Positions 19,213 through 27,641 of a stretch of DNA of 64,000 nt are shown piece after piece (within the stretch, counting starts at the first letter, position 1; each line of letters starts with the position of its first letter). Source of the stretch: Flavobacterium sp. ALD4 (GTDB lineage Bacteria > Bacteroidota > Bacteroidia > Flavobacteriales > Flavobacteriaceae); NCBI RefSeq assembly GCF_002836475.1, contig NZ_PJBJ01000022.1, positions 124,001 to 188,000 on the forward strand, written 5' to 3'. The notes beneath the pieces are model-generated. The model made no database searches, was not told the DNA's origin, and was given only the letters and a program-made list of their open reading frames with translations. Position numbers and translations under genes: made by a program.

Positions 19213-19240
19213 CTGTTTAAATTAAACGCTTGTTTAAATT
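19202..19240. promoter_or_regulatory. Tandem TetR operators
   Basis: A perfect palindrome with core TTTAAACAACTGTTTAAA (19204-19221; symmetry extends to 19202-19223) is followed by a second, imperfect copy, TTAAACGCTTGTTTAA (19222-19237). They start in the first codons of tetR and extend upstream. This spacing and symmetry fit two adjacent TetR dimers. Seen directly; the binding protein is inferred. Confidence 0.75.
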
Positions 19241-19549
19241 TTATTTAACATAATATTAACAAGGTTTTAAGGCTGTTTTTTAGTCGGTTGATAGTATTTC
19301 GTGTTGATCGCGATATAGTAGTGCTATTAGATAACTAGAACTAGCATTCCGATTTTTTGTTTTGTCGTTTTTGTTCTTATTTCAAAATGTATTTGGCATA
19401 GGTAACGAAGCCGGCTTAGAGGTCATGAAATTTAAAACACTGGCAATAAAAGGGATACGTTGCTGATTCAAAATTGTGGATATCTATTTGGTGAATACTC
19501 TATTTTTTTTTCTTTAAAATCTATCTTTGACATCCTAAAAAATAAAGAG
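19241..19549. other. Divergent intergenic region tetR / DUF4494 gene
   Basis: About 310 bp. The only elements I can name are the -7 promoter element at 19522-19529 for the DUF4494 gene and the TetR operators at the other edge. Confidence 0.5.
19522..19529 (+). promoter_or_regulatory. -7 promoter element of the DUF4494 gene
   Basis: TATCTTTG matches TAnnTTTG and sits 20 bp before the ATG at 19550, so the transcript would start inside the upstream in-frame extension. This supports 19550 as the true start. Confidence 0.6.
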
Positions 19550-20101
19550 ATGAGTACAACTTGGTATGAATGCAAAGTAAAATATAGAAAAACAGATGAA
19601 ACTGGTGGACAAAAGATTACGACTGAACCGTATTTGGTAGATGCTTTATCGTATACTGAAGCCGAAAGTAGAATCAATGAAGAGATGGCAGCTTATATCA
19701 GTGAAGAGTTTAAAATTACGAACATAAAAGTAGCTAATTATGCAGAGATTCATCCTTTTGAAAATTGTGATCGTTGGTTTAAATCGAAAATTTCTTTATT
19801 AGCTTATGACGAAGAAAGTGGTAAAGAACGTAAAACCAATATGTATTTTTTAGTACAGGCAAACGATGTAAAAGAAGCTTTTGATAATACAATGGGAATC
19901 ATGCAAAGCACTATGGGTGAGTATAGCATTCCAGCTGTTTCAGAATCTCCTATTATGGATGTATTTCCTTATTTCTCTGGAGAGGAAGAAGACTTGGAAA
20001 AAATAGAAAAGTTTAACGCACTCAAGGCGTCTCGACCCGAAGTTGCAGCAGAAACAGAGGATACTATGGAATTTGTTGTTGAAGAAGAAACGGCTTCTTA
20101 A
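19550..20101 (+). CDS. DUF4494 domain-containing protein
   Basis: A 183-residue soluble protein widespread in Bacteroidota. It begins MSTTWYECKVKYRKTDETG and keeps the family pattern of a compact alpha/beta domain (about residues 1-145). A highly acidic tail follows (about 145-183, ending EFVVEEETAS). The function of DUF4494 is unknown. The start at 19550 is supported by the promoter just before it. It is monocistronic and ends at a long hairpin. Confidence 0.85.
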   Translation: MSTTWYECKVKYRKTDETGGQKITTEPYLVDALSYTEAESRINEEMAAYISEEFKITNIKVANYAEIHPFENCDRWFKSKISLLAYDEESGKERKTNMYFLVQANDVKEAFDNTMGIMQSTMGEYSIPAVSESPIMDVFPYFSGEEEDLEKIEKFNALKASRPEVAAETEDTMEFVVEEETAS

Positions 20102-20130
20102 GATTTCTAAAGTTTTTTAAAAAAAATACA

Positions 20131-20183
20131 GCAAATTCGCAAATTACGCAGTCCTAAAAGGAGTATGTAATTTGGGAATTTGC
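20131..20183. terminator. Long hairpin between DUF4494 gene and trpA
   Basis: Seventeen-base arms (GCAAATTCGCAAATTAC, 20131-20147, against 20167-20183) with one mismatch, plus a short inner TCCT/AGGA stem. It separates the convergent DUF4494 gene (+) and trp operon (-) and may terminate both, though T-runs are weak. Confidence 0.6.
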
Positions 20184-20223
20184 GATCAATATAAAATCAC
20201 TATTAATTTGTATTCTACTATTT

Positions 20224-20985
20224 TTATCGAATCGATTTAACAAATTCCGCAATTTTTCCAGTTCCGTTTTTAGTTAGGTCTTGGATAAAAGCACTTCCTA
20301 TGATAGCACCTTTGGCGAATTGTGTCGCTTGATTAAACGTTTCTTTGTTATTGATTCCAAAACCGATGACTTGTGGACTCTTGAGATTCATGTCGGCAAT
20401 GCGTTTGAAATAGGCTTCTTGCGCATTTCCAAATCCTGATTGAGATCCAGTTACACTTGCTGAACTTACCATGTAGATGAATCCGTTAGAGACGCTGTCT
20501 ATGAAGTTAATTCGTTCAACTGAAGTTTGAGGTGTAATCAAGAGTACGTTTATTAGTCCGTATTTTTCAAATATCCCCTTGTATTCATCAGCATAAACAT
20601 CAACCGGTAGATCAGGAATAATGAGTCCATCGATACCAATTTCAGCACATTTCTTACAGAAGTTTTCTACGCCGTATTGTAACATCGGATTAAAATAGCC
20701 CATGATAATTAAGGGAATAGATACTGACTTCCGAATGTCTTTTAATTGGTCAAACAACACTTGTGTGTTTATTCCATTATGAAGTGCTTGAGTGGAGCTT
20801 TCTTGTATTGTAGGACCATCTGCTAATGGATCACTGAAAGGTAATCCGATTTCGATCATATCGACACCATTTTTTTCTAAATCCTGAATGATTTGTACCG
20901 TATCATTTAGATTTGGGTATCCAGCAGAAAAATAGATGGATAGTATCTTATTGTCCTCTTGTAATTTTTGATTTATTCTATTCAT
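20224..20985 (-). CDS. trpA: Tryptophan synthase alpha chain
   Basis: Converts indole-3-glycerol phosphate to indole and glyceraldehyde-3-phosphate; the indole is channelled to TrpB. The 253-residue TIM barrel is complete. Seen are the catalytic Glu in MIEIGLPFSDPLADGPTIQ (near residue 46), the Asp in DGLIIPDLPVD (near 126) and the phosphate-binding segments MVSSASVTG and VIGFGINN. It is the last gene of the trp operon, 52 bp downstream of a small cyclotransferase-like gene that separates it from trpB. Confidence 0.97.
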   Translation of the reverse strand: MNRINQKLQEDNKILSIYFSAGYPNLNDTVQIIQDLEKNGVDMIEIGLPFSDPLADGPTIQESSTQALHNGINTQVLFDQLKDIRKSVSIPLIIMGYFNPMLQYGVENFCKKCAEIGIDGLIIPDLPVDVYADEYKGIFEKYGLINVLLITPQTSVERINFIDSVSNGFIYMVSSASVTGSQSGFGNAQEAYFKRIADMNLKSPQVIGFGINNKETFNQATQFAKGAIIGSAFIQDLTKNGTGKIAEFVKSIR

Positions 20986-21037
20986 TTTGATTATTTTATC
21001 AGATGCTGCATCTGTGTGGAGCCTATTTTTAGTTCGT

Positions 21038-21358
21038 TTATAGCTTAGCGCTGTAAGCCCATACCATTTGCTTAGATTTTAATGGGACTTGAATCCGGCT
21101 ATAAGAGTTACCTTCATAGGTGTCAGAAAGTTGAAGTTCTTGAACGGTTAGCTCATAGACTATTCCTTCAATGCAATCTGAATCATCTTCGGTAGGAGTG
21201 ATAATTGGATAGTTTTCTAGTCCAAATTCTTCTTCTATTTCTATTCTTTTTACTTCGTATCCTAATAATTTTTCTGGAACTCCTTGAAGGATTCGTCCAA
21301 ATACAGTTTTTTGTACTTCTTCTTCTCTTAAGGATCCGTAGGCAAATAAATTTTCCAT
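21038..21358 (-). CDS. Gamma-glutamylcyclotransferase-like (AIG2) protein
   Basis: A 106-residue protein of the GGCT/AIG2 fold. It begins MENLFAYGSLREEEVQ, with the substrate-binding YGSL loop, and keeps the acidic segment CIEGIVYELTVQELQLSDTYEG that holds the usual catalytic Glu region. Family members release 5-oxoproline from gamma-glutamyl amines or peptides, but the substrate here is unknown. Its position between trpB and trpA is unusual for an otherwise canonical E-G-D-C-F-B-A order. With 145 bp upstream and 52 bp downstream it is probably co-transcribed, but a link to tryptophan is not evident. Confidence 0.85.
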   Translation of the reverse strand: MENLFAYGSLREEEVQKTVFGRILQGVPEKLLGYEVKRIEIEEEFGLENYPIITPTEDDSDCIEGIVYELTVQELQLSDTYEGNSYSRIQVPLKSKQMVWAYSAKL

Positions 21359-21503
21359 TTTTTTATATTTATGATTTATATGTAAATCAGATTTCCTTCC
21401 TATGGATTGCTTTTCCTTCTACTCCCGAAATTATTTTAGGCTAAAAGGAAACACGCTGAAATAAAGCCAGCACAACCCCAACAGTTAATTTATGGAAACT
21501 AAT

Positions 21504-22685
21504 TTATAATTTAAAGTAATCAATATACGTATTTAAATCTTTGTCGCCACGTCCTGACAGATTAATCACTACAATATCCTCTGGTTTGAATTTCATTTCG
21601 TCCAGAACGGCAAAAGCGTGAGCAGTTTCAATTGCTGGAATTATTCCTTCCATTTTAGAAAGTTTTAGTCCCCACTGCATCGCTTGTTCGTCGGTAATTG
21701 AGATAAACTGTGCTCTTCCCGTTGCGTAAAGATTAGCGTGCATAGGCCCAACACCTGGGTAATCTAATCCTGCCGAAATGGAATATGGTTCAGTAATCTG
21801 TCCATCCGTAGATTGCATCAACAAGGTTTTGGCGCCATGAATAACACCTACTTTCCCTAGAACGGAGGTAGCAGCGCTCTCACCAGAATCTACTCCGAGA
21901 CCTGCTGCTTCAACTGCGATGATATTTACTTCTTCGTTATCTAGGTAATGGTAATAAGTACCGGCTGCATTACTCCCTCCACCCACGCAGGCGATTAGAT
22001 AATCAGGATTTTCTCTTCCTTCTTTTTCCAGTAATTGTATTTTTATTTCTTCAGATACAACACTTTGAAAACGGGCTACCATGTCAGGATAAGGATGCGG
22101 TCCTACTACAGAACCAATAATATAATAGGTATCTATTGGATTATTAATCCAGTCGCGAATCGCTTCGTTTGTAGCATCTTTTAGGGTTTTAGAACCTGAA
22201 AGTGCTGGGCGAACTTCAGCACCTAGCATTTTCATACGTGCTACATTTGGCGCTTGACGCTTGATGTCAACTTCGCCCATATAGACGATGCACTGCAATC
22301 CCATCAAAGCGCATACTGTTGCTGTTGCTACACCGTGCTGTCCAGCTCCAGTTTCAGCAATAATACGAGTTTTTCCCAAACGTTTGGCAAGTAAAATTTG
22401 TCCAATGGTATTATTGATTTTATGCGCACCAGTATGGCATAAATCTTCTCTTTTTAGGTATACTTTTGTATTGTATTCTTTAGACAAGCGCTCTGCAAAA
22501 TAAAGAGGGGTAGGGCGGCCTACATATTCTTTTAAAAGAGAATCAAACTCAGCTTGAAAGCTTGGCTCAGCCATTATTTTTAAATAATTTTGGCGTAATT
22601 CTTCAACATTTGGATATAACATTTCAGGAATGTAGGCTCCTCCAAATTCACCATAATAGCCTTTTTCGTTTACGTGGTATGACAT
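21504..22685 (-). CDS. trpB: Tryptophan synthase beta chain
   Basis: PLP enzyme that condenses indole with serine to give tryptophan, in complex with TrpA. The 393-residue protein has the PLP lysine motif HTGAHKINN (near residue 86), TGAGQHGVATAT and the phosphate-binding loop GGGSNAAG (near 233). I chose ATG 22685, which gives MSYHVNEKGYYGEFGGAYIPEM, the normal start, over an upstream codon at 22739 that would run deep into trpF. It starts 4 bp after the trpF stop. Confidence 0.97.
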   Translation of the reverse strand: MSYHVNEKGYYGEFGGAYIPEMLYPNVEELRQNYLKIMAEPSFQAEFDSLLKEYVGRPTPLYFAERLSKEYNTKVYLKREDLCHTGAHKINNTIGQILLAKRLGKTRIIAETGAGQHGVATATVCALMGLQCIVYMGEVDIKRQAPNVARMKMLGAEVRPALSGSKTLKDATNEAIRDWINNPIDTYYIIGSVVGPHPYPDMVARFQSVVSEEIKIQLLEKEGRENPDYLIACVGGGSNAAGTYYHYLDNEEVNIIAVEAAGLGVDSGESAATSVLGKVGVIHGAKTLLMQSTDGQITEPYSISAGLDYPGVGPMHANLYATGRAQFISITDEQAMQWGLKLSKMEGIIPAIETAHAFAVLDEMKFKPEDIVVINLSGRGDKDLNTYIDYFKL

Positions 22686-22689
22686 GATT

Positions 22690-23325
22690 TTATTTTTTGT
22701 TTTTCGATAGAGACAATTCGCGAATTGTCCGTATATCATTGATGTTTTTTAATCCTGGCTCTATTTCAAATTTACTGTTTACATCAATAGCGTAAACGGG
22801 TAGATTCGTTTTTGTTATTTCTTTAACTGCTTCCAATTCTTCAAGTCCTATACCGCCACTTAGAAAAAAGGACTTTGTGGATGGATAATTTTCCAATACT
22901 TTCCAATCGAAAGTAGTTCCGTTTCCACCGGGTAACTTTCCTTTTGTATCAAAGAGAAAATAATCGCAGAAGTCTTCGAAGGGCTTTAATGCGCTAAAGT
23001 CAAATTCATCTTGTATAGAAAAGACTTTTATAATTTCAATATCTTTTGGCAATTGGCGGCGCAAGACTTCAATGAAGTCAACTGATTCTTTACCGTGCAA
23101 TTGAACGGCTTGTAAATCGTGTTTCAATACTTTTTCTATAATAATAGAAAGTGTTTCATTAACAAAAACACCAACTTTTTTTATCGAGCCTGGTAAAGTA
23201 GGAATGATACCATCAAAATACCGCGATGATTTTTCCCAAAAGATAAATCCCATATAATCGGGTAGTAGCGATCCCACTTTGAGTATGTTATCAGGGTATT
23301 TCATACCGCAGATTTTGAGTTTCAT
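22690..23325 (-). CDS. trpF: Phosphoribosylanthranilate isomerase
   Basis: Third step of tryptophan synthesis: isomerises phosphoribosylanthranilate to CdRP in the cytoplasm. The 211-residue TIM barrel has the N-terminal catalytic Cys in KLKICGMKYPDN, the AVQLHGKE strand, the FLFDTKGKLPGGNGTTFDW segment with the catalytic Asp, and the phosphate site LSGGIG. ATG 23325 (MKLKICGM) is preferred to one ten codons upstream because it gives the family's usual beginning. It lies between trpC and trpB. Confidence 0.95.
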   Translation of the reverse strand: MKLKICGMKYPDNILKVGSLLPDYMGFIFWEKSSRYFDGIIPTLPGSIKKVGVFVNETLSIIIEKVLKHDLQAVQLHGKESVDFIEVLRRQLPKDIEIIKVFSIQDEFDFSALKPFEDFCDYFLFDTKGKLPGGNGTTFDWKVLENYPSTKSFFLSGGIGLEELEAVKEITKTNLPVYAIDVNSKFEIEPGLKNINDIRTIRELSLSKNKK

Positions 23326-23407
23326 AACTATTGATTTTTTTACAACAAAGTTCACAAAGAATACACTAAATTCACTAAGAGTTTAACAATTATTTGTGTT
23401 CTTAGTC

Positions 23408-24190
23408 CTAATTTAGTTTCGTAATAAATTCGGCAGCTGCTTTTCCCGCATTTTCTGTTTTCATGAAGTTTTCTCCTATTAGAAATCCTTGGTATCCAAA
23501 GGGTTTTAATTCATTTATAGCTCCAATCGAGCTAATGCCGCTTTCGGAAATTTTTACAAATTCGGCCGGTATTTGCGAGGCTAATTGTTTGCTGTAATCT
23601 AAACTTACTTCAAAAGTTTTTAGATTTCGGTTGTTCACGCCAATAATGTCTAATGTTGGCATAATTGATTTTTCCAGTTCTTCCTGATTGTGTACTTCTA
23701 ATAACACTTCTAGTCCTAATGCTTTGGCAAATTTCGATAAAGATTTTATCTCTTCTCTTGTCAATACCGCTGCTATTAACAAAATTAAATCAGCTCCGTA
23801 GGCTTTTGCTTCGAGGATTTGGTATTCATCTACTATGAATTCTTTCCGCAGTAAAGGGATAGCTACTGAGGCTCTTGCCAAAAGTAAATCATCTAAAGAA
23901 CCGCCAAAATATTTACCGTCTGTTAATACCGAAATTCCGCAAGCACCGGCACTTTCATATCCTTTTACTACCTCTTCAACTGTAAAGCTATAATTTATCT
24001 CTGCCTTTGATGGAGAACGACGCTTGTGTTCAGCAATAATTCCAGTAGTACTGTTTTTTAAGTTTTCACTTAGCGAAACAGTCTTTTTCGAAAAAAAGAT
24101 AGAGGCTTCTAATTGAGAAACAGGAATGATTAATTTTTTGAGAATGACTTCTCTTCTTTTATCAACTATTATTTTATCTAAGATGTTCAT
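23408..24190 (-). CDS. trpC: Indole-3-glycerol phosphate synthase
   Basis: Cyclises CdRP to indole-3-glycerol phosphate. The 260-residue protein shows the catalytic Glu/Lys stretch IIAEHKRRSPSKAEIN (about 52-67), LLRKEFIVDEYQ (near 113), LLIAAVL and GVNNRNLKTFEV (near 183), followed by the phosphate-binding SESGI and FLIGENFM. It is a stand-alone TrpC, not the TrpCF fusion of enterics. The spacer to trpF (23326-23407) is low-complexity with repeated CTTAGTG/CTTTGTG-like units. Confidence 0.96.
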   Translation of the reverse strand: MNILDKIIVDKRREVILKKLIIPVSQLEASIFFSKKTVSLSENLKNSTTGIIAEHKRRSPSKAEINYSFTVEEVVKGYESAGACGISVLTDGKYFGGSLDDLLLARASVAIPLLRKEFIVDEYQILEAKAYGADLILLIAAVLTREEIKSLSKFAKALGLEVLLEVHNQEELEKSIMPTLDIIGVNNRNLKTFEVSLDYSKQLASQIPAEFVKISESGISSIGAINELKPFGYQGFLIGENFMKTENAGKAAAEFITKLN

Positions 24191-24246
24191 TTTTGTATTT
24201 TAAAGTTTTAATAATTGAATTTCTATCCAAATTCCCCCTTTTGGTG

Positions 24247-25245
24247 TTAAGAGGCTTTACTCAATTCCTGTAAAGTCGTTAATGCTTTTAGTCCTTTACC
24301 CGAAAGTAGACTTTCCTTAGCTATTTGGAATCCTTCGAGCGGTGTACATCTCGTCGTCGTTGCGATGGCCATTCCCGCATTGGCACAAACTACATTGTTT
24401 TGGGCTTCCGTTCCCTTACCAGAAATTATATTGGTAAACATTTGGGCAGATTCTTCAATTGTTTGTCCCCCTTGGATTTCACTTTGTGACAAGAGATTCA
24501 CGCCAAAATCCGCTGGATTTAGCACCCCTTCCATTGAACTAGTGATAATCTTTGTTGGTCCAGTCAAAGATACTTCATCATAGCCGTCCAATGAGTGGAG
24601 AATGGTGACATTCACATCGGTATTTTGATAGAGATAAGCATATATTCTAGCTAGTTCTAGATTAAAAACGCCTACTAATTGATTCTGTGGGAATGATGGA
24701 TTGACCATCGGACCCAGCATATTAAAAAAGGTTTTAACCGCTAATTCTTTTCGAATTGGGCCTACATTTTTCATGGCAGGGTGAAATAAAGGAGCATGTA
24801 AAACACAAATACCAGCTTTGTCGATGCTTCGTTTTAAGAAATCAGTATCATCACTGAATTTGATCCCTAGTTTTTCCATCACGTTACTAGAACCAGAAAT
24901 AGAAGAAACTCCATAATTTCCGTGTTTAGCCACTTTTACTCCTGCTCCTGCAGCGATAAAAGAGGCTAGAGTAGAAATATTGAAGGTATCTTTTCCGTCA
25001 CCGCCTGTCCCACATAGGTCAATTGTGTTATAGTCCGATAAATCAACACGAATACACAATTCCAATAAAGCGTCTCTAAAACCGGAAAGTTCCTCAATAC
25101 TGATGCTGCGCATCATGAAAACGGTTAAAAAAGCAGAGATTTGACTTGGGTTATAACTGCCGTTAGAGATATTGACCAAGACCTCTTTTGCTTCTGCTGC
25201 AGTAAGCATTTCGTGATTGATTAATCTATTTAATATGTTTTTCAT
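24247..25245 (-). CDS. trpD: Anthranilate phosphoribosyltransferase
   Basis: Transfers phosphoribose from PRPP to anthranilate. The 332-residue enzyme has the PRPP-binding glycine loop LCGTGGDGKDTFNIST (about 76-91), KHGNYGVSS, NVMEKLGI and the later NMLGPMVNPS. ATG 25245 (MKNILNRLINHEML) is chosen over an upstream in-frame codon at 25281 that lies in a repeat-like spacer (GCGAAGGCACGAAGGCA on the plus strand). It is a separate TrpD, not fused to TrpG. Confidence 0.96.
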   Translation of the reverse strand: MKNILNRLINHEMLTAAEAKEVLVNISNGSYNPSQISAFLTVFMMRSISIEELSGFRDALLELCIRVDLSDYNTIDLCGTGGDGKDTFNISTLASFIAAGAGVKVAKHGNYGVSSISGSSNVMEKLGIKFSDDTDFLKRSIDKAGICVLHAPLFHPAMKNVGPIRKELAVKTFFNMLGPMVNPSFPQNQLVGVFNLELARIYAYLYQNTDVNVTILHSLDGYDEVSLTGPTKIITSSMEGVLNPADFGVNLLSQSEIQGGQTIEESAQMFTNIISGKGTEAQNNVVCANAGMAIATTTRCTPLEGFQIAKESLLSGKGLKALTTLQELSKAS

Positions 25246-25365
25246 TTTGTTTGTTTTTTTGCCGCGAAGGCACGAAGGCATAAAGTTTTGTTTTAATTAA
25301 CTTTAACTGTAATCAGATTATGTGGTTTCTGCTTCCTCTCTTTAGAAAGGGGCTAGTGGGGAAGA

Positions 25366-25938
25366 TTAGCTATTTAACCAATTCTCTAAAATCTTTTTCC
25401 CGTTTGGAGTTAACACACTTTCTGGATGAAATTGTACCCCGCGCACATCAAATGTTCTATGACGCAAAGACATTACTTGGCCATTTTCATCAAAGGAAGT
25501 CGCTTCTAGCATTTCTGGTAAAGTGGAATCAACAACCCAAGAGTGATAGCGTCCTACTTCAAACTCGTTTCCTAGACCTTCGAATAGACCTTCGTCATCA
25601 ACTACTGTTTTTACCATTGTAGCAATCCCGTGGTATACTTTTTCAAGATTCGATAGTGTTCCTCCATAGACTTCGCCAATTGCTTGCTGTCCAAGGCAGA
25701 CGCCAAGAATACTTTTTGTAGCACCGTATTTCCGAATGATATCTTTCAATAACCCGGCTTCTTCAGGTACTCCAGGACCAGGAGAAAGTAATATTTTGTC
25801 AAATTCTGCTATTTCATCGATATTAAACTCATCGTTTCTGTACACTGTCACTTCGCACTCTAAATCTTCCAGATAATGGACCAGATTGTAAACGAAACTA
25901 TCGTAATTATCTATAACTAATACTTTTTTTGTTTTCAT
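25366..25938 (-). CDS. trpG: Anthranilate synthase component II (glutamine amidotransferase)
   Basis: Supplies ammonia from glutamine to TrpE. At 190 residues it is a complete class I amidotransferase. It starts KKVLVIDNYDSFVYNLVHYL, has the oxyanion segment LSPGPGVPEEAG, the nucleophile Cys in GVCLGQQAIGEVYGG (near residue 80) and the His-Glu pair in VQFHPES (near 170). It follows trpE by 88 bp in the operon. The same family also serves p-aminobenzoate synthesis (PabA), so a dual role is possible. Confidence 0.95.
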   Translation of the reverse strand: MKTKKVLVIDNYDSFVYNLVHYLEDLECEVTVYRNDEFNIDEIAEFDKILLSPGPGVPEEAGLLKDIIRKYGATKSILGVCLGQQAIGEVYGGTLSNLEKVYHGIATMVKTVVDDEGLFEGLGNEFEVGRYHSWVVDSTLPEMLEATSFDENGQVMSLRHRTFDVRGVQFHPESVLTPNGKKILENWLNS

Positions 25939-26026
25939 TATTGAAAAATTGAATGATTAAAAGATTGAAAAACGTGGTTAGAACAATCTTTAAATGCTAA
26001 AATTATTAAATCTTTAAATTCGTTTT

Positions 26027-27427
26027 TTAAATAGTTTCTGCTAAATCCAGCGCCTTATTCAATGCACGGAGTTTATTATACACTTCTTCCATTTCGCTTT
26101 CTTCGTCTGATCCGGCAACAATTCCGGCTCCCGCTTGAGAGTGTAATTGGTGATTCTTACTCAGAAAGGTTCGAATCATAATGGCATGGTTAAAATTCCC
26201 TTCAAAGTCCATGAAACCTATGGCACCTCCATAAAAATTACGATTTGTTTTTTCGTACTCTTCGATTAGCTGCATAGCCCTATGTTTTGGCGCTCCACTT
26301 AATGTTCCTGCTGGAAAAGTATCGGCGACCACTTGCATAGTGGTAGCTTTTTCATGTAAATGTCCGGTGACTCTGGAAACCAAATGAATCACATGGGAAA
26401 AAAACTGTACTTCCCTGTATTTATCTACAGTCACAGTATGACCATTCCTACTTAAATCGTTACGGGCCAAATCGACTAACATTACGTGCTCGCTATTTTC
26501 TTTTTTATCTTCGGATAATTCTTTGGCTAATATTGCGTCTTTTTCATCATCACCTGTTCTTTTAAAAGTTCCTGCGATAGGATGGATTTCGGCCTTACGG
26601 TCTTTTACAATAATTTGTGCTTCAGGTGAAGAACCAAATATTTTGAAATCTCCATAATCAAAAAAGAATAAATAAGGGGAAGGGTTGATGCTTCGCAATG
26701 CTCTGTACACATTGAATTCGTCTCCTTTGAAGCCTTGAGTAAACCTACGAGATAAGACCAATTGGAATACATCTCCTCGGAAACAATGCTTTTTGGCCAA
26801 AGCCACATTATGTTTGAACTCTTCGTCTGTCAAATTTGAAAAGCCTTCGCCTTCTTTTGAAAATTTATAGGATGCAATATTTCTAGATTGTAATAATTGT
26901 TCAATTTCAGAAATGTTATTTTTCCCGTCTAAACTATGGCAGAAGATATACGCTTCATTTTTAAAATGATTGATCGCAATGATATTTTGATATACCGCAT
27001 AATAAACGTCTGGTATTGAAATACTATTGTCTTTTTTAGCAATTGTTACTTTTTCAAAATACCGAACAGCGTCATAAGAAATATACCCAAACAAACCATT
27101 ATTGATAAATTTAAATTCGTTTTTCTCTGATTTAAACTGCCCTGAAAACTCTTGAATCACTTCTGGAATATTTGTATTCGCATCGATAGCTACTTTTTCT
27201 GTGGTACCGTCAGGGAAGGTTTTGTAAATTATTTCGTTTTCTATTTTTATAGAAGCGATAGGATTGCAGCAGATGTACGAGAAACTATTATCACTTCCAT
27301 GATAATCACTACTTTCTAAGAGAAGACTGTTTGGGAATTTATCGCGTATCTTGAAATATACACTAACCGGAGTTATGGTATCAGCAAGTATTTGCTTATA
27401 TTTTGTTTTAAAGAGGAAAGGTTTCAA
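26027..27427 (-). CDS. trpE: Anthranilate synthase component I
   Basis: Makes anthranilate from chorismate using ammonia delivered by TrpG. The 466-residue protein has the N-terminal LLESSD element (about 34-39) that forms the tryptophan feedback site in this family. Its chorismate-binding C-terminal domain shows DVFQLVLSRRF, FGSSPEAQI, IHPIAGTFKRTGDDEKDA, LVDLARNDL and AGTLSGAPKHRAM. It is the first structural gene, about 60 bp after the attenuator terminator. Expression is thus likely controlled both by attenuation and by end-product inhibition. Confidence 0.96.
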   Translation of the reverse strand: MKPFLFKTKYKQILADTITPVSVYFKIRDKFPNSLLLESSDYHGSDNSFSYICCNPIASIKIENEIIYKTFPDGTTEKVAIDANTNIPEVIQEFSGQFKSEKNEFKFINNGLFGYISYDAVRYFEKVTIAKKDNSISIPDVYYAVYQNIIAINHFKNEAYIFCHSLDGKNNISEIEQLLQSRNIASYKFSKEGEGFSNLTDEEFKHNVALAKKHCFRGDVFQLVLSRRFTQGFKGDEFNVYRALRSINPSPYLFFFDYGDFKIFGSSPEAQIIVKDRKAEIHPIAGTFKRTGDDEKDAILAKELSEDKKENSEHVMLVDLARNDLSRNGHTVTVDKYREVQFFSHVIHLVSRVTGHLHEKATTMQVVADTFPAGTLSGAPKHRAMQLIEEYEKTNRNFYGGAIGFMDFEGNFNHAIMIRTFLSKNHQLHSQAGAGIVAGSDEESEMEEVYNKLRALNKALDLAETI

Positions 27428-27487
27428 TTTGTGTAAAATTTAAGGTTTAAAGTCTTAAGTGATTTTTAAAATAAATAAACATAAAAA

Positions 27488-27516
27488 AAAAGGCTTGTCG
27501 TGATGACAAGCCTTTT
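27488..27516 (-). terminator. trp attenuator terminator
   Basis: Read on the minus strand, AAAAGGCTTGTC pairs with GACAAGCCTTTT around the loop ATCAC, followed by a run of Ts down to about 27483: a textbook intrinsic terminator in front of trpE. The segment 27497-27511 can instead pair with 27544-27557 (six base pairs GUCGUG/CACGAC, then ACA/UGU and AGC/GCU with small bulges), which would form an antiterminator. Confidence 0.92.
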
Positions 27517-27550
27517 ATATTTATAGTTGATAATACCATAGGAGCTTTGT

Positions 27551-27607
27551 TCACGACGTCTGACGTAAATTGTTCCACCACCAAGTATTGTTTGTATTTG
27601 TGCTCAT
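27551..27607 (-). CDS. trpL: trp operon leader peptide
   Basis: An 18-codon reading frame, MSTNTNNTWWWNNLRQTS, with three consecutive TGG codons (27575-27583) and a TGA stop at 27551-27553. The stop lies inside the segment that would form the antiterminator. A ribosome stalled at the Trp codons would leave that segment free; one reaching the stop would cover it and let the terminator form. This is the classical attenuation logic. The ATG is five bases after the -7 element, so the mRNA may be leaderless. Too short for usual gene finders, but three tandem rare codons plus a terminator make it convincing. Confidence 0.92.
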   Translation of the reverse strand: MSTNTNNTWWWNNLRQTS

Positions 27608-27611
27608 GATA

Positions 27612-27641
27612 CAAATATATAAATGTAATTTGGTTATTCAA
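27612..27641 (-). promoter_or_regulatory. trp operon promoter
   Basis: On the minus strand, TTG (27641-27639), 19 bp spacer, then TATATTTG (27619-27612). This matches the Bacteroidota TTG-N17-23-TAnnTTTG consensus. The expected transcription start falls at or next to the A of the trpL ATG (27607). Confidence 0.8.
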
